NCBI RefSeq assembly: GCF_000007825.1
Contig: NC_004722.1
Coordinates: 4,996,001 to 5,060,000, forward strand
Origin: Bacillus cereus ATCC 14579
GTDB taxonomy: Bacteria > Bacillota > Bacilli > Bacillales > Bacillaceae_G
Direction of reading: 5' to 3'
DNA length: 64,000 nt
Each line of letters starts with the position of its first letter. Positions within the stretch are counted from its first letter, which is position 1. The position numbers and the translations under genes were made by a program. The notes beneath the pieces are model-generated. The model had not been told where the DNA came from. It did not search any database and saw only the letters and a program-made list of their open reading frames with translations. Below are positions 16,501 to 25,493 of this stretch, piece after piece.

Positions 16501-19252
16501 TCACAACCCTTCATACGATTCGAATTCAATTTTTAAAGTATCAATGTCATTCTTATATCTCTGACAAGACTCTTCCCCTTGATTATTTACAATTAGCCTA
16601 ATATTCTCCTTTTCAGTCATCTCTCCTATTTTTGGTTTGTGTTCAAATTCCTCTAAATTAACTTTTCCACCTTCTACAACGTAAAGGTTTCTCATTGCTC
16701 TATCTTTAAGCCGTTGTGCTAACAGTAATTCTTCGCTCTCAATTGAATTTAAAAAATCTGATAACATCTTAATAGTCACGCTTTGTTTCTTTTCACTTAA
16801 CATTGCTCTTCTTTTTAATTCTTCAAAAGCAATATTAACTTCTTTTTCCGAACGATTTTTGAAAAGATTAAATTTTTCTGACTGCAACTCGACCCACTTA
16901 TTATTAATAAATGCATAAGCAATACCCATGTTAAATGGGTCGTATCTAACAAAAACTTGCCTATTCTCGATTAATCCATTTCTAAAAACAGAAGCCCAAT
17001 AATAAATTCTATTTATCTTTACACCGTAACCTGGCATTACCTTAGCCTCACCTTTTTTTGTTGTCGGTAAAGTTAAGATTTTAAAAGTTTCATCATATAT
17101 TACTCTTGTCACTTCTCTTGCACCACTAGTTTTAATACTGTGCTCATACATATCATGTGGAGATATACCTAATCCTGTATGCTCGGTCTGATCATAAATC
17201 TCATATGCCCACTTATTCAATAGCCTCACAAAATCTTCTAGAATCCAAATTGAATTGTTTTTAGGATTTATTTCTTTAACAACTTGTCTCACATTTTTCA
17301 TAATTTGTGTATTTCCTGTCAAATTGTTAATAAACATTTCATTCGTTGTTCCAAATAACCTTTCGACAACATTTCCAAATCTCGCTTTTGCCCCGGGTCT
17401 TCTAAATTTCACACAACGATTTCTAGTAAGAAGCGTTTCAAAATATACACTTTCAAATTCTTTACCACCATCCACAACGATAGCACTTGGAAACCTAGAA
17501 TATCTCTTAACACACTCTCTTAAAACCATCATACAACTACGGTAGCTAGGCGGATCATATGAAATATATATTGCTAATAATCGTCTAGAAAATGCATCTA
17601 CTAAAAATGTTGCCCAAGGTCGTCCAAGGTTTTTACCTGTTACTGAGCATCTTAATTCTATATCTAGTTCAGTATGATCTAAATGACAGATTTCAAAGAT
17701 TCTATCTCCATGTCTTGGAGTCTCTGATCTTAATTCATAAATAAACTCACCAATGGCATAAGCTGCTTTAGGACCTTTTCTCTTCTTAACTCGATCATAA
17801 CACGGCGTTTTTTTCACATTCTTTGTAAAAGTATAATAACTTGGCGGATCATAACCATCATCTATACATGCTTGACAAAACTGCAAGTAAACCTTTTTCA
17901 TATTAGCTTGCTTTATATTTTCATACTTCTCCCTGATATGGGTTTCCATTAATAATTGTACACCATCGCTAATTCTTTTATTTCTATTACCCTTTTTATA
18001 CTCTTGAGATAATAAGCCAACGTAACCGTATCCATATTTTTTCTCTGCTTCTCTGTATTTCCTCATCCAATTCTGTATAGTTCTTTCTGTTACAGGTTCA
18101 TTTCCTTTATACCCCTCACCATTAAGATACGGCTGAAGAAGAACAAATTTTTCATTAGCTTTTACAAGTTCTAATGGACTCGCTTTTTTAATAATTTCTA
18201 ATTCTTCATCATTGCAATCCTTCTTTGATATCCCCTTAATTTTCCCCTCTTTTAATAAATATTCAAATGTAGCTACTGGTACATCTATCGTTTCCTTCTC
18301 ATCATTTATTAAAATTATTGAGGTATTACCCACATTTAAAATAATCCAAGTGACACCATCCCAGATAACTTTTTCACCCGAATTAATCTTGAAAAATACA
18401 TTTATTTTAGAACTAGGTGTCGATGTGGATAAAATAATATTGCTTAAAGCTTTTTTATACTCTTGGCTTATATATAATCTTGCAGAAAATTCCGGTATAG
18501 ATTCATTTTCTATATCCATATAAAAATTACCTAATATAAATGAAATATATAAATTATCCACCTGCAAATTAACACTTTTCTCTAGTAATTCTCTAATCGT
18601 AATCCCAGGATTCTCACTAATCAAATTACATATATGCTCCTTATCTTCTTTATCAACGCTTAAATTTCCCTTCAATAAATAATCCTCTAGAAACTTAATA
18701 TTTCGAACGTAATTCATATTTAAGTCCTTTGAAATTTTCACTCTAAAAGAAAGTCCATAATTCTCAGCATGTTTTTCAGCAGGAGGACATCTCCATATTC
18801 CATTTTCATCTAATTGATATCTTTCAGGATACTCAATAGACAACTTGATTATGTCATCTTCTGTTTTCCATTCTTCCCATCCTATCCAATCATCACTAAT
18901 TACAAAGAAATCAGCAGTATAAAAGTGTGCTCTATTTTTCTCTTTAATTCTATAAGATATCTTAAAAGAAGGAGGCTGATCATAATACTCAAGAACACTT
19001 CTACTATGCTCTTTTTCAAAAATTGCTGGTAGCTCTAGGGTTTTACTTTCAAACTGAATAGATAAACCCATTTTTTTTACTAGGGTATGTACCTATAACA
19101 TTTTTTCCGTTACTTCTTACACGCCGGGCTGGTTCTGAACTGCGAATTCTTTTTATATAGGTTATTGCTTTATCTTCCAATCCTCTTAATTTTAAAAAAG
19201 CCTCAATATCCTTAATCAATTCATTCGTCACCGCCTTGAAATATATATCCAT
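16501..19252 (-). CDS. tnsAB: TnsA-TnsB fusion transposase, split by a one-base shift at an A8 run
   Basis: The upstream frame (19252 to 19049) ends EPARRVRSNGKNVIGTYPSK, the classic TnsA opening. At the eight-A run (19071-19078) the frame changes and the second frame (from 19071, 856 residues) continues directly with MGLSIQFESKTLELPAIFEK. With seven As the two would join as one protein of about 916 residues. TnsA nuclease residues are visible: FES, the Asp of YTADFF, and EWK. TnsB follows, with an rve/DDE core: HLDHTELD (near residue 464 of the second frame), VVDGGKEF (about 533) and VVERLFG (about 569). TnsA cuts the 5' ends and TnsB joins the 3' ends. The A8 run could be an error, a mutation or a slippage site. 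Confidence 0.85.
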
Positions 19253-19379
19253 GTATCCCCTATAGGCATTTCATCAAATAACTTCCCGCCCATTTCAGCC
19301 CTTATCTATCAGACGTGTTATTAAATCTTTATATTTCAAACATCAGCTCTTCTAACAAATTAATAATTAAGTTTAATAT

Positions 19380-20702
19380 CTAACACAATTCAATGCGTTC
19401 CTTTTCTTTTAATGACTTCCATTTCTGTTGTAATATTTTCTCTCGAAGTACCCCTTCACCAAGAATTTTTTCCATTTCCCTCCTACTTGGATACTCACCT
19501 TTTCTAGTTATTAGGTAGAAAGCTTCTTCAACCTTTTTAAATTTTTCTATATCTCGTTTCTTTTTCATATCCTCTAAATGCTTATTGTAATTATCCTTAA
19601 TTTTATTACATTCTTTTGGATACCTTTGAGAAAGTAGTTTGCGATCACATCCAAGATTCGCTGCTATCTTACTTATTGATAACGGAAAATTGTTCTTTAT
19701 TATAAAATTTAAGTATTCCTTAATTTCCTAATGATTGTGTCTTTTCCTTTCTTTGTTATCATTTATTTTTATTCCTGAATTCTTCATTGATCTAGCTTTA
19801 TAATCCACTCTTTCGTTATTTAAAAATTCAGTAATATTTATACCTAAAAATGCACAAATCCTTAATAAAGATTTTATCTCCGGTAAACTCTTACCACTAC
19901 GCCATGTGATTAATGTTGACAAAGGGATATTTAATTCCGTTGCCATTCTAGAGCCTTCACCTTCAAAACATTCGTTAATATAGTGAATAATTGCATTATT
20001 CATATGAAGATTATCTTTTTCTGCTCTATAAATATTACTCTGAGATACAAGTTCTTCTATTATGCCGACAAAAACATAATTTTCATCTACTGGCAGAAGA
20101 TCATAATCTTTTTTTACCAATCCTAACCATTTCTCACAAATAGAACAATAACCAGGTATAGACTTCCTCGTTAAAATTGAATTGGTTTTATTACAAAAAG
20201 GACATCTAGATGATAAATAACAATTGTGTTTGGTACAAAAATTCACCAATTCAAAATTCCAAATCAAGCGTTCATATGTTGTCCCTTGATTTGAAAGATC
20301 CTCCTCATAACAAGAAGGGCACCAAGCTCTTTGTTTTTTTAACAATCCTCTGACAGGTAAAACATGTGACCAATTCAATAATGTTGTGACCTTTAAATCC
20401 TTTCTACATGTTAATTTTTCAAGAGTAGTTATAAAATCCTGCGCAAGATTACTTACACCATTCAATCCATTTGAAGATTTATAAATACCTTCTCCGCCTT
20501 TTGTAGCCTGATTAACTAGATACAGTTTATTCAGCATGGGTGTTATTATTTTCGCTATCAAATCACCCGTACTTATTGAATGTTGAGTGGCCAAACGTGA
20601 AATATATCCGCTAAAGGATTCAACATATGATGTACCTACTCCAATAGGTTTTGTATTATATAAGCTACTCCTCACGAAATTTTCATATATGTCATCAAAC
20701 AT
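19380..20702 (-). pseudogene. tnsD: TnsD-like (long TniQ) target-site protein with one in-frame TAG
   Basis: A 441-codon frame interrupted only by TAG at 19728-19730. Residues 1-324 contain the TniQ start (NTKPIGVGTSYVESFSGYIS), a zinc module (RAWCPSC, CTKHNC, CPFC, CSIC) and a helix-turn-helix (LNIPLSTLITWRSGKSLPEI). After the TAG the same frame continues with more DNA-binding-like helices (IKEYLNFIIKNNFPLSISKI, LGCDRKLLSQRYPKE, then GEYPSRREMEKILGE), which suits a TnsD that reads a fixed attachment site. It is the first gene of the tns set. The stop may be mutation or error. The protein up to TAG could still act as a shorter TniQ. Confidence 0.75.
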
Positions 20703-21018
20703 AAAAAAATTCCTCCCGTATTTAAGTTAAAATCTATCTTTAACAATAACTAGTCTTTTAATACGAATTTTCATATAAAAAACTAAAAAGAACACACTCT
20801 GATAAACTTCTATCAAAGTATGCTCTCAATAAGTGCAATTTAATAAACCCTTATCTACTTTTAATTTATCAGATATTCTTTTTAGATCTATCTCTAAAAA
20901 TAGAAAAATTAACTCTTATAAACAGATGATCCTTGTTACTCTAACAAATCCACTGTAATTGTCCTCGACAATTGCAGCTCAAAATACTCACAACCCAAAT
21001 TACCTCAATTCCATTTTG
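20703..21018. other. Gene-free stretch upstream of tnsD
   Basis: Holds the presumed tnsD promoter and two hairpins: an imperfect one at about 20791-20835 (terminator-like for the minus-strand gene above) and CTGTAATTGTC-CTC-GACAATTGCAG at 20953-20977, an 11-bp stem with one mismatch. The second may be an operator of the tns genes. Confidence 0.45.
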
Positions 21019-21819
21019 CTATTCTATAATTTCCTTAATTAGCTTATTATTTACTTTATTTAAAGCCAATCGTAAATCTTGTGCTTTAATATTCCCTTTT
21101 ACCGGAGAAGCTAAAATTACTTGAAAGCATTTAGGATATTCTACTTGTATTTGATACAATTCTTCAATAAAGTGATTAAAAGTATCAAAGTCTAAATTTT
21201 GTTGCCTTGGTTCATCAAACATTAAAATAAACGGATGATTCGTTGAATCTTTATACAATATACTTGTTTTTAGCAACGCTAAATAATAAGACAATATTAT
21301 CCTAATCAATCCACTACTTGAAGTAATATTATATAGATTTACCCCATCAATTTTGGGATAGTAATCTTCTCTATCTATTTTGATTTGTTCATATATCCTA
21401 TTTATAATAGGGATATTCTTTTTTCCCTTTTCTATAATTGATTTATCTAGATTATCAATTTTATTATTGTCAAAACCATCTTTTAAAAAATCTAGCTTAA
21501 ATAGAATAGTTTTAAATTCTTCTTCGAAAGTTTCAAGTTTTTTATTATCCAGATCTTCATTAGCTTTGGCGTCCTTAATCTGCTTTTGTAGAGCTTTAAT
21601 TTTAGAAACTATTTTATCTTTCTCTAATATAAGATTTTCGTATTTTTTTAGAACTTCTTTATCTTTCTCTAGCCCTTTAATGCCATTTTCTATTCTTCCT
21701 ACTTCCCTCGAAAAATAATTATACTGTTCTATACTTTGTGGTTTTAATTGATTTTCATAACCATCCATTGTTAGTCTTAGCTCTTTTAACTCCAACCTCA
21801 CTAAAAATAATTTGTTCAT
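21019..21819 (-). pseudogene. SMC/Rad50-like ATPase, C-terminal half, cut off by an IS element
   Basis: About 266 codons encode a coiled coil (EVGRIENGIKGLEKDKEVLK and KIVSKIKALQKQIKDAKANE) and then an ATPase C-terminal lobe. The lobe has a signature-like SSSGLIRIILSYYLALLK and Walker B FILMFDEPRQQNLDFDTF. The N-terminal lobe with Walker A is missing. The frame begins within seven bases of the IS6-family remnant, so the IS removed the 5' part. Such proteins are often cargo defence components; whether this one was is not shown. It is probably non-functional. Confidence 0.6.
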
Positions 21820-21825
21820 TAGCTA

Positions 21826-22581
21826 AAAAAAACAAATAGATTTCTTTCGAGATCCTATCTTATGCTGTAAGCCCAAATAATTTATATATAAATTATTTCT
21901 GATTTTGGACAGACCTCTCCCATAAGAAAACTTGCTTTTTTTGAAGCATATGCATCACTTCTATGCCACTCAATATCTTTTTGGCAGTTTGAAACGATTT
22001 CAACCCTAGCATAGAACGAACTCGCTTCTTTATAAAGCGATGGTCTTGCTCAATGATATTATTTAGGTACTTGTGTTGTCTTATTTGCTTGCCAAAAGGC
22101 ATGCTTTTTTCTTCTTTTAATTCTTGAATCGCTATAGGATACACTGGATTCTTAGCGACTTTGGTCACGCGGAGGAGGACACATGCGAAGAAGCCAAGGC
22201 TTTTTTGAAAAGCACTTGGCTGATTGGGTATTCCTATTTTTGCTAAGATAAAAATCAATGGTTTTTCCTTCGGAGTCCACTGCACGATATAGATACATCC
22301 ATTGACCTTTTACTTTGATATACGTTTCACCGACTCTCCAGGAATCACAAGGTCTTACCTTTTCATCTAATTCCGTTCCATCATTTCGACTAAATCACGA
22401 AAACTCAGGTTGTACCGTAGGTACCATCTCACTGTTAATAAAATAATGTCAGGTTGATATGTTTCCACTTGAACAAATTTTTCTTTTCCATACTGATCAC
22501 GCTCTTTTTAGAGTACTAGTATCAGTATGTCCAAGATTTAGAGATTCATTGCAAGTACCTTAAAGTTTTTGCACCAGAACC
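21826..22581 (-). mobile_element. IS6-family insertion sequence, degenerate copy 1
   Basis: On the minus strand the terminal sequence GGTTCTGGTGCAAAAACTT starts at 22581. The transposase resembles IS240-type enzymes: RSMLGLKSFQTAKKILSGIE and the HDH-like EQDHRFIKKR. Compared with copy 2 at 33178, it lacks about 58 and 15 bases inside the coding region. The first catalytic Asp (expected DETYIKVKG) is Gly. The far end is missing, since homology to copy 2 stops at about 21826. It cannot move by itself. Confidence 0.8.
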
Positions 22582-22682
22582 AAGTTACGTATTGCATTGT
22601 ATAACAAACTAATATATTTTTTAGTTTCTGTAATACTGTTCGTAGGGTTTATTAAAGTAAACTCTCCCAGTGATAACAAAAA

Positions 22683-22719
22683 AACTGCCGATTAATCCTA
22701 AACGGATAAAAAGGCAGTT
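22683..22719 (-). terminator. Terminator of the RiPP operon
   Basis: AACTGCC and GGCAGTT arms with additional pairing (GATTAATCC/GGATAA), followed by T-runs. It lies 28 bp after the last precursor gene. Confidence 0.75.
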
Positions 22720-22746
22720 TTATATAGTTTTATGTAGCTTTATTAC

Positions 22747-22935
22747 TTAACCTGCACTGGAAAAGCTTGAACCTGTAGCAAAACTTCCACCACATGAACC
22801 AGCTGAAGATAAAGTAGATGTTGTAGCTACGCTACCGGCTGTTGTAAAACCTGCAAATTCAGTTGCATCAACTTGTTCCTCAATATAAAGTGCTTGCGTA
22901 TTATTATCAACAGATTTAACTAAATCTTTATTCAT
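22747..22935 (-). CDS. RiPP precursor peptide, third gene in transcription order
   Basis: A 62-residue precursor. The leader MNKDLVKSVDNNTQALYIEE continues QVDATEFA. The core is nearly all Gly, Ser, Thr and Ala with one Cys: GFTTAGSVATTSTLSSAGSC, then GGSFATGSSFSSAG. The YIEEQV leader motif is shared with the two other precursors. The segment TLSSAG recalls the goadsporin core. Ser/Thr/Cys are the likely sites of azole formation and dehydration. The ribosome site is AAGGGAG. It is last in the operon and followed by a terminator. Confidence 0.8.
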   Translation of the reverse strand: MNKDLVKSVDNNTQALYIEEQVDATEFAGFTTAGSVATTSTLSSAGSCGGSFATGSSFSSAG

Positions 22936-22958
22936 TCTCTACACTCCCTTTATTATCC

Positions 22959-23120
22959 TTAACCTGCTGAAGATGCTGTTGCAGTTGAACTTGCACTTGC
23001 AGCACATCCTCCAAATGTTGAAAAAGAACCGAAACAACTTGCAGAACCCCAAGTACCAGCCACTTCATTTAATTGATCATCTTGTTCTTCAATATATATG
23101 TTCTCATTTAATTCTTCCAT
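22959..23120 (-). CDS. RiPP precursor peptide, second gene
   Basis: A 53-residue precursor. The leader is MEELNENIYIEEQDDQLNEV, with probable cleavage after A or AG. The core has Gly, Ser, Ala and two Cys with aromatic residues: GTWGSASCFGSFSTFGG and then CAASASSTATASSAG. It ends SSAG, as does the third-gene precursor at 22747. A GGAGGAAGT ribosome site precedes the ATG. The leader motif IYIEEQ...LNEVA is shared with the first-gene precursor. It is too short for routine gene callers. Confidence 0.8.
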   Translation of the reverse strand: MEELNENIYIEEQDDQLNEVAGTWGSASCFGSFSTFGGCAASASSTATASSAG

Positions 23121-23171
23121 TGCAACTTCCTCCATTCCTTTTATTAATCTTTTAAACTATCTTTCTACAAA

Positions 23172-23339
23172 CTAACCTTGACAAGAAGCTGTAGAAACAG
23201 TATTTACTGTAGATCCCGGGCAAGACCCACTAGAAAAAGTACTGACAGACCCCAATGATGCAGCAACTTCATTTAGTTCAACTTGTTCCTCTAAATAAAT
23301 AGCAGAATCTGTTGGTTTTGAATCGCTCAACTTACTCAC
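23172..23339 (-). CDS. RiPP precursor peptide, first gene
   Basis: A 55-residue precursor starting at GTG (23339) behind an ideal AAAGGAGGTGAAATCA site. The leader is MSKLSDSKPTDSAIYLEEQV and continues ELNEVAA. The core is SLGSVSTFSSGSCPGSTVNT and then VSTASCQG. It has two Cys and many Ser/Thr. The IYLEEQV-ELNEVA motif matches the other two precursors and is the likely binding site for the leader-recognition domain encoded at 25494-27026. It is the first gene after the transporter. Confidence 0.8.
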   Translation of the reverse strand: MSKLSDSKPTDSAIYLEEQVELNEVAASLGSVSTFSSGSCPGSTVNTVSTASCQG

Positions 23340-23366
23340 TGATTTCACCTCCTTTCAAGTAGTTTA

Positions 23367-24119
23367 TTAGATTTTAAATAGCCTTTTTGCAAAAAAGTAC
23401 AACAATACAAATAATCCCAATAAAATAGCAAGGTATTGATACATAGGTAACCAAGGTTCATTACTTAATCCTAAGTTGTACTGTATGGTATCATTTAAAA
23501 AGAGCATTGGATTCCACACTAAATACTTGTAGTAATCCTGAGGGTCATTTCCAGCAATTGATACAAATAGATTTGTCATGGTTACTGAGAACATCAAAAT
23601 CAGCATAATTGGTATTAACATACTATTTGCTGTCTTCCCGTTGCGAAATACTGATGAAACGATATAACTCAATGGATACAGGCACAATAACGTGAAATTA
23701 GAAATAATACTAATTTTCACTAATTCAATAGCCTCAATAGGAATAATGACACTGTATAAATACAATGTAATAGTTAGGAAAATATTTAAAATCACAAATA
23801 CACCTAAGCCAAGGCCAATGAAATATTTAATAAATGTTAAATCAGTTTTATTTAACCATTCAAATACTTTTTCAGATCTTTTATCCGATAAATATATCGT
23901 TGCACCAGAGAATGCAAGTGAAAATATAGCCATTAACACAGAAAAGGAAATGAACTGTCCCTTAATCATATAGTCCAACGTTTCAGTATCTATAGAACTC
24001 TGTTTTGTTAACATAAAGGATATACCTAAAAAAATAAATGTTGGTAGTAGATTCCCAAATAAAACACCCACGTTTCTAAAAGTTTCAAGAAGATAGATTT
24101 TTGTAACTTGTAAAATCAT
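23367..24119 (-). CDS. ABC-2 type transporter permease
   Basis: A 250-residue membrane protein with six predicted helices (for example VLMAIFSLAFSGATIYLSDK, YIVSSVFRNGKTANSMLIPI and YLAILLGLFVLLYFFAKRLF). It overlaps the ATPase gene by four bases and ends 28 bp before the first precursor. It most likely exports the mature peptides or protects the producer. It lacks a peptidase domain, so leader removal must be done by another protein. Confidence 0.8.
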   Translation of the reverse strand: MILQVTKIYLLETFRNVGVLFGNLLPTFIFLGISFMLTKQSSIDTETLDYMIKGQFISFSVLMAIFSLAFSGATIYLSDKRSEKVFEWLNKTDLTFIKYFIGLGLGVFVILNIFLTITLYLYSVIIPIEAIELVKISIISNFTLLCLYPLSYIVSSVFRNGKTANSMLIPIMLILMFSVTMTNLFVSIAGNDPQDYYKYLVWNPMLFLNDTIQYNLGLSNEPWLPMYQYLAILLGLFVLLYFFAKRLFKI

Positions 24120-24844
24120 CGGCTTTCCACCAACCTTTTCCCTGTAACCTTATAGAAGATATTCTCAATATCTAGAATTGAAGTGTCCGAATATTTATTT
24201 TGGAGATTTTCTATTGTATCGGATTCAAGAATGATTCCTTTATCCATTATAGAAACCGTATTGAACAAGCTTTTATATTCATTAACCTCGTGGCTAATAA
24301 CCAATAGTACTTTATCATTTTCTTTCACATATTTAATTAGAAATTGATTTAGATTTTTTTTCTTCTCCAAATCTAAATCAGCAAACGGTTCATCAAGTAT
24401 GATTACAGGTTTATTTAACAGTACTGCTAGAAAGATAGCTACTGACTTTTTCTCTCCGCCGGAAGCACTTTTAACAAAATTACTACCTATTTTTTCTATT
24501 TCCAACAATTCATATAACTCCCAATCGAAGTAATAATCTTTGGTAATTTTTTTAAAAAACTCTATTAATTCTTTGATTCTTATATTAGGAAAAATATTAA
24601 AATCTTGATATTGGACAGCAACTTCCAATAATAATGTTTGTTTATCTGAAAGATGCATTGTACCAGAATCCTGTTTTAATTCCCCATCAATAATTCTAAC
24701 TAATGTTGTTTTTCCAGAACCATTTTTCCCTAACAACAGATGGCACTTTTTGCTTTCTAAAACTAAGTTGATACCCTGTAAAATTTGATTTCCATTAAAT
24801 TCTTTCTTAATTTTGTCGATAACTAATTCCAATTTGACTCTCAT
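24116..24844 (-). CDS. ABC transporter ATPase of the RiPP cluster
   Basis: A 242-residue ATPase with Walker A LLGKNGSGKTT (about 37-47), a degenerate signature SASGGEKKS (about 128) and Walker B VIILDEPFADLD (about 150). It works with the adjoining ABC-2 permease. Possible start at the GTG or ATG near 24844; the reading MRVKLELVIDKIKKEFNGNQ fits the family's opening. The gene is part of the continuous minus-strand operon. Confidence 0.85.
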   Translation of the reverse strand: MRVKLELVIDKIKKEFNGNQILQGINLVLESKKCHLLLGKNGSGKTTLVRIIDGELKQDSGTMHLSDKQTLLLEVAVQYQDFNIFPNIRIKELIEFFKKITKDYYFDWELYELLEIEKIGSNFVKSASGGEKKSVAIFLAVLLNKPVIILDEPFADLDLEKKKNLNQFLIKYVKENDKVLLVISHEVNEYKSLFNTVSIMDKGIILESDTIENLQNKYSDTSILDIENIFYKVTGKRLVESR

Positions 24845-24857
24845 ACCTTTCTATAAT

Positions 24858-25493
24858 TTATTCAACTGAAAAAGCAAAAATAGGTAACCGAGAATCGTTA
24901 AAACTCTTTAAAATTTCTACTTGATATTCAACTAGTGTAATTCCAGCAAAAATAGTCCCATTCAGATCTAATTCAGTTGCTTTTAGACTAAGTTGATGCC
25001 CCAGTAGCCCGCTTATAGCATTCATATATCGATAATTACCTAAATTGTTTTCTGTCGGAATATTATTAACTTTCCACTCAAAAAAGAACACCCCACTAGC
25101 ATCATGCATTTCTGTTTGTAAATAAAGAGTTTCCCTTGAAATGGATTCTTTATCCAATTTAGTTTTTAATACCCAATTTTCATCTTCCCTGTAATATACT
25201 CCTTGAAAGTTTCGATTAATTAATTTGTTATTGTCAATAAAACAAATTTCTACATAATTTTCTATCTGTAAACCTTTGATGATAGCCTCACCATGATCGT
25301 ATAATTTTTCCAGTAAATCTAGATTTAAATGACTAATATCTTTACTGAAGTATCTAAAAGATTCTCTTTTTTCTATAACATCCAAAACTGTTTTAGTTTT
25401 TAAATCTAGCTTTATTTTTGATATATCAATATTGTTACCTAGAAAATTAATGGAATTTAGATTTCTACTTCTTTCTACAAACTCCTTATACAC
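24858..25493 (-). CDS. Nitroreductase-fold protein (second SagB-like dehydrogenase)
   Basis: A 211-residue protein with the nitroreductase pattern: LDVIEKRESFRYFSKD (an R-S-x-R-x-F-like opening) near residue 38, and NYRYMNAISGLLGHQLSLKA with ELDLNGTIFAGITLVEYQ in the C-terminal half, the usual FMN-fold helix and turn. SagB-type enzymes oxidise azolines to azoles. It abuts the preceding gene with no spacer. Since the preceding protein already has a SagB-like domain, the two may form a heterodimer, or this one may have another oxidative role. Confidence 0.65.
   Translation of the reverse strand: MYKEFVERSRNLNSINFLGNNIDISKIKLDLKTKTVLDVIEKRESFRYFSKDISHLNLDLLEKLYDHGEAIIKGLQIENYVEICFIDNNKLINRNFQGVYYREDENWVLKTKLDKESISRETLYLQTEMHDASGVFFFEWKVNNIPTENNLGNYRYMNAISGLLGHQLSLKATELDLNGTIFAGITLVEYQVEILKSFNDSRLPIFAFSVE

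Noticed and set aside
20953..20977. Hairpin containing TGTCGAGGACAAT (minus strand), similar to the Tn7 terminus
   Set aside because: No inverted partner or flanking duplication was found. The exact ends with ATACA at 14142 and 34276 enclose it, so it is internal.
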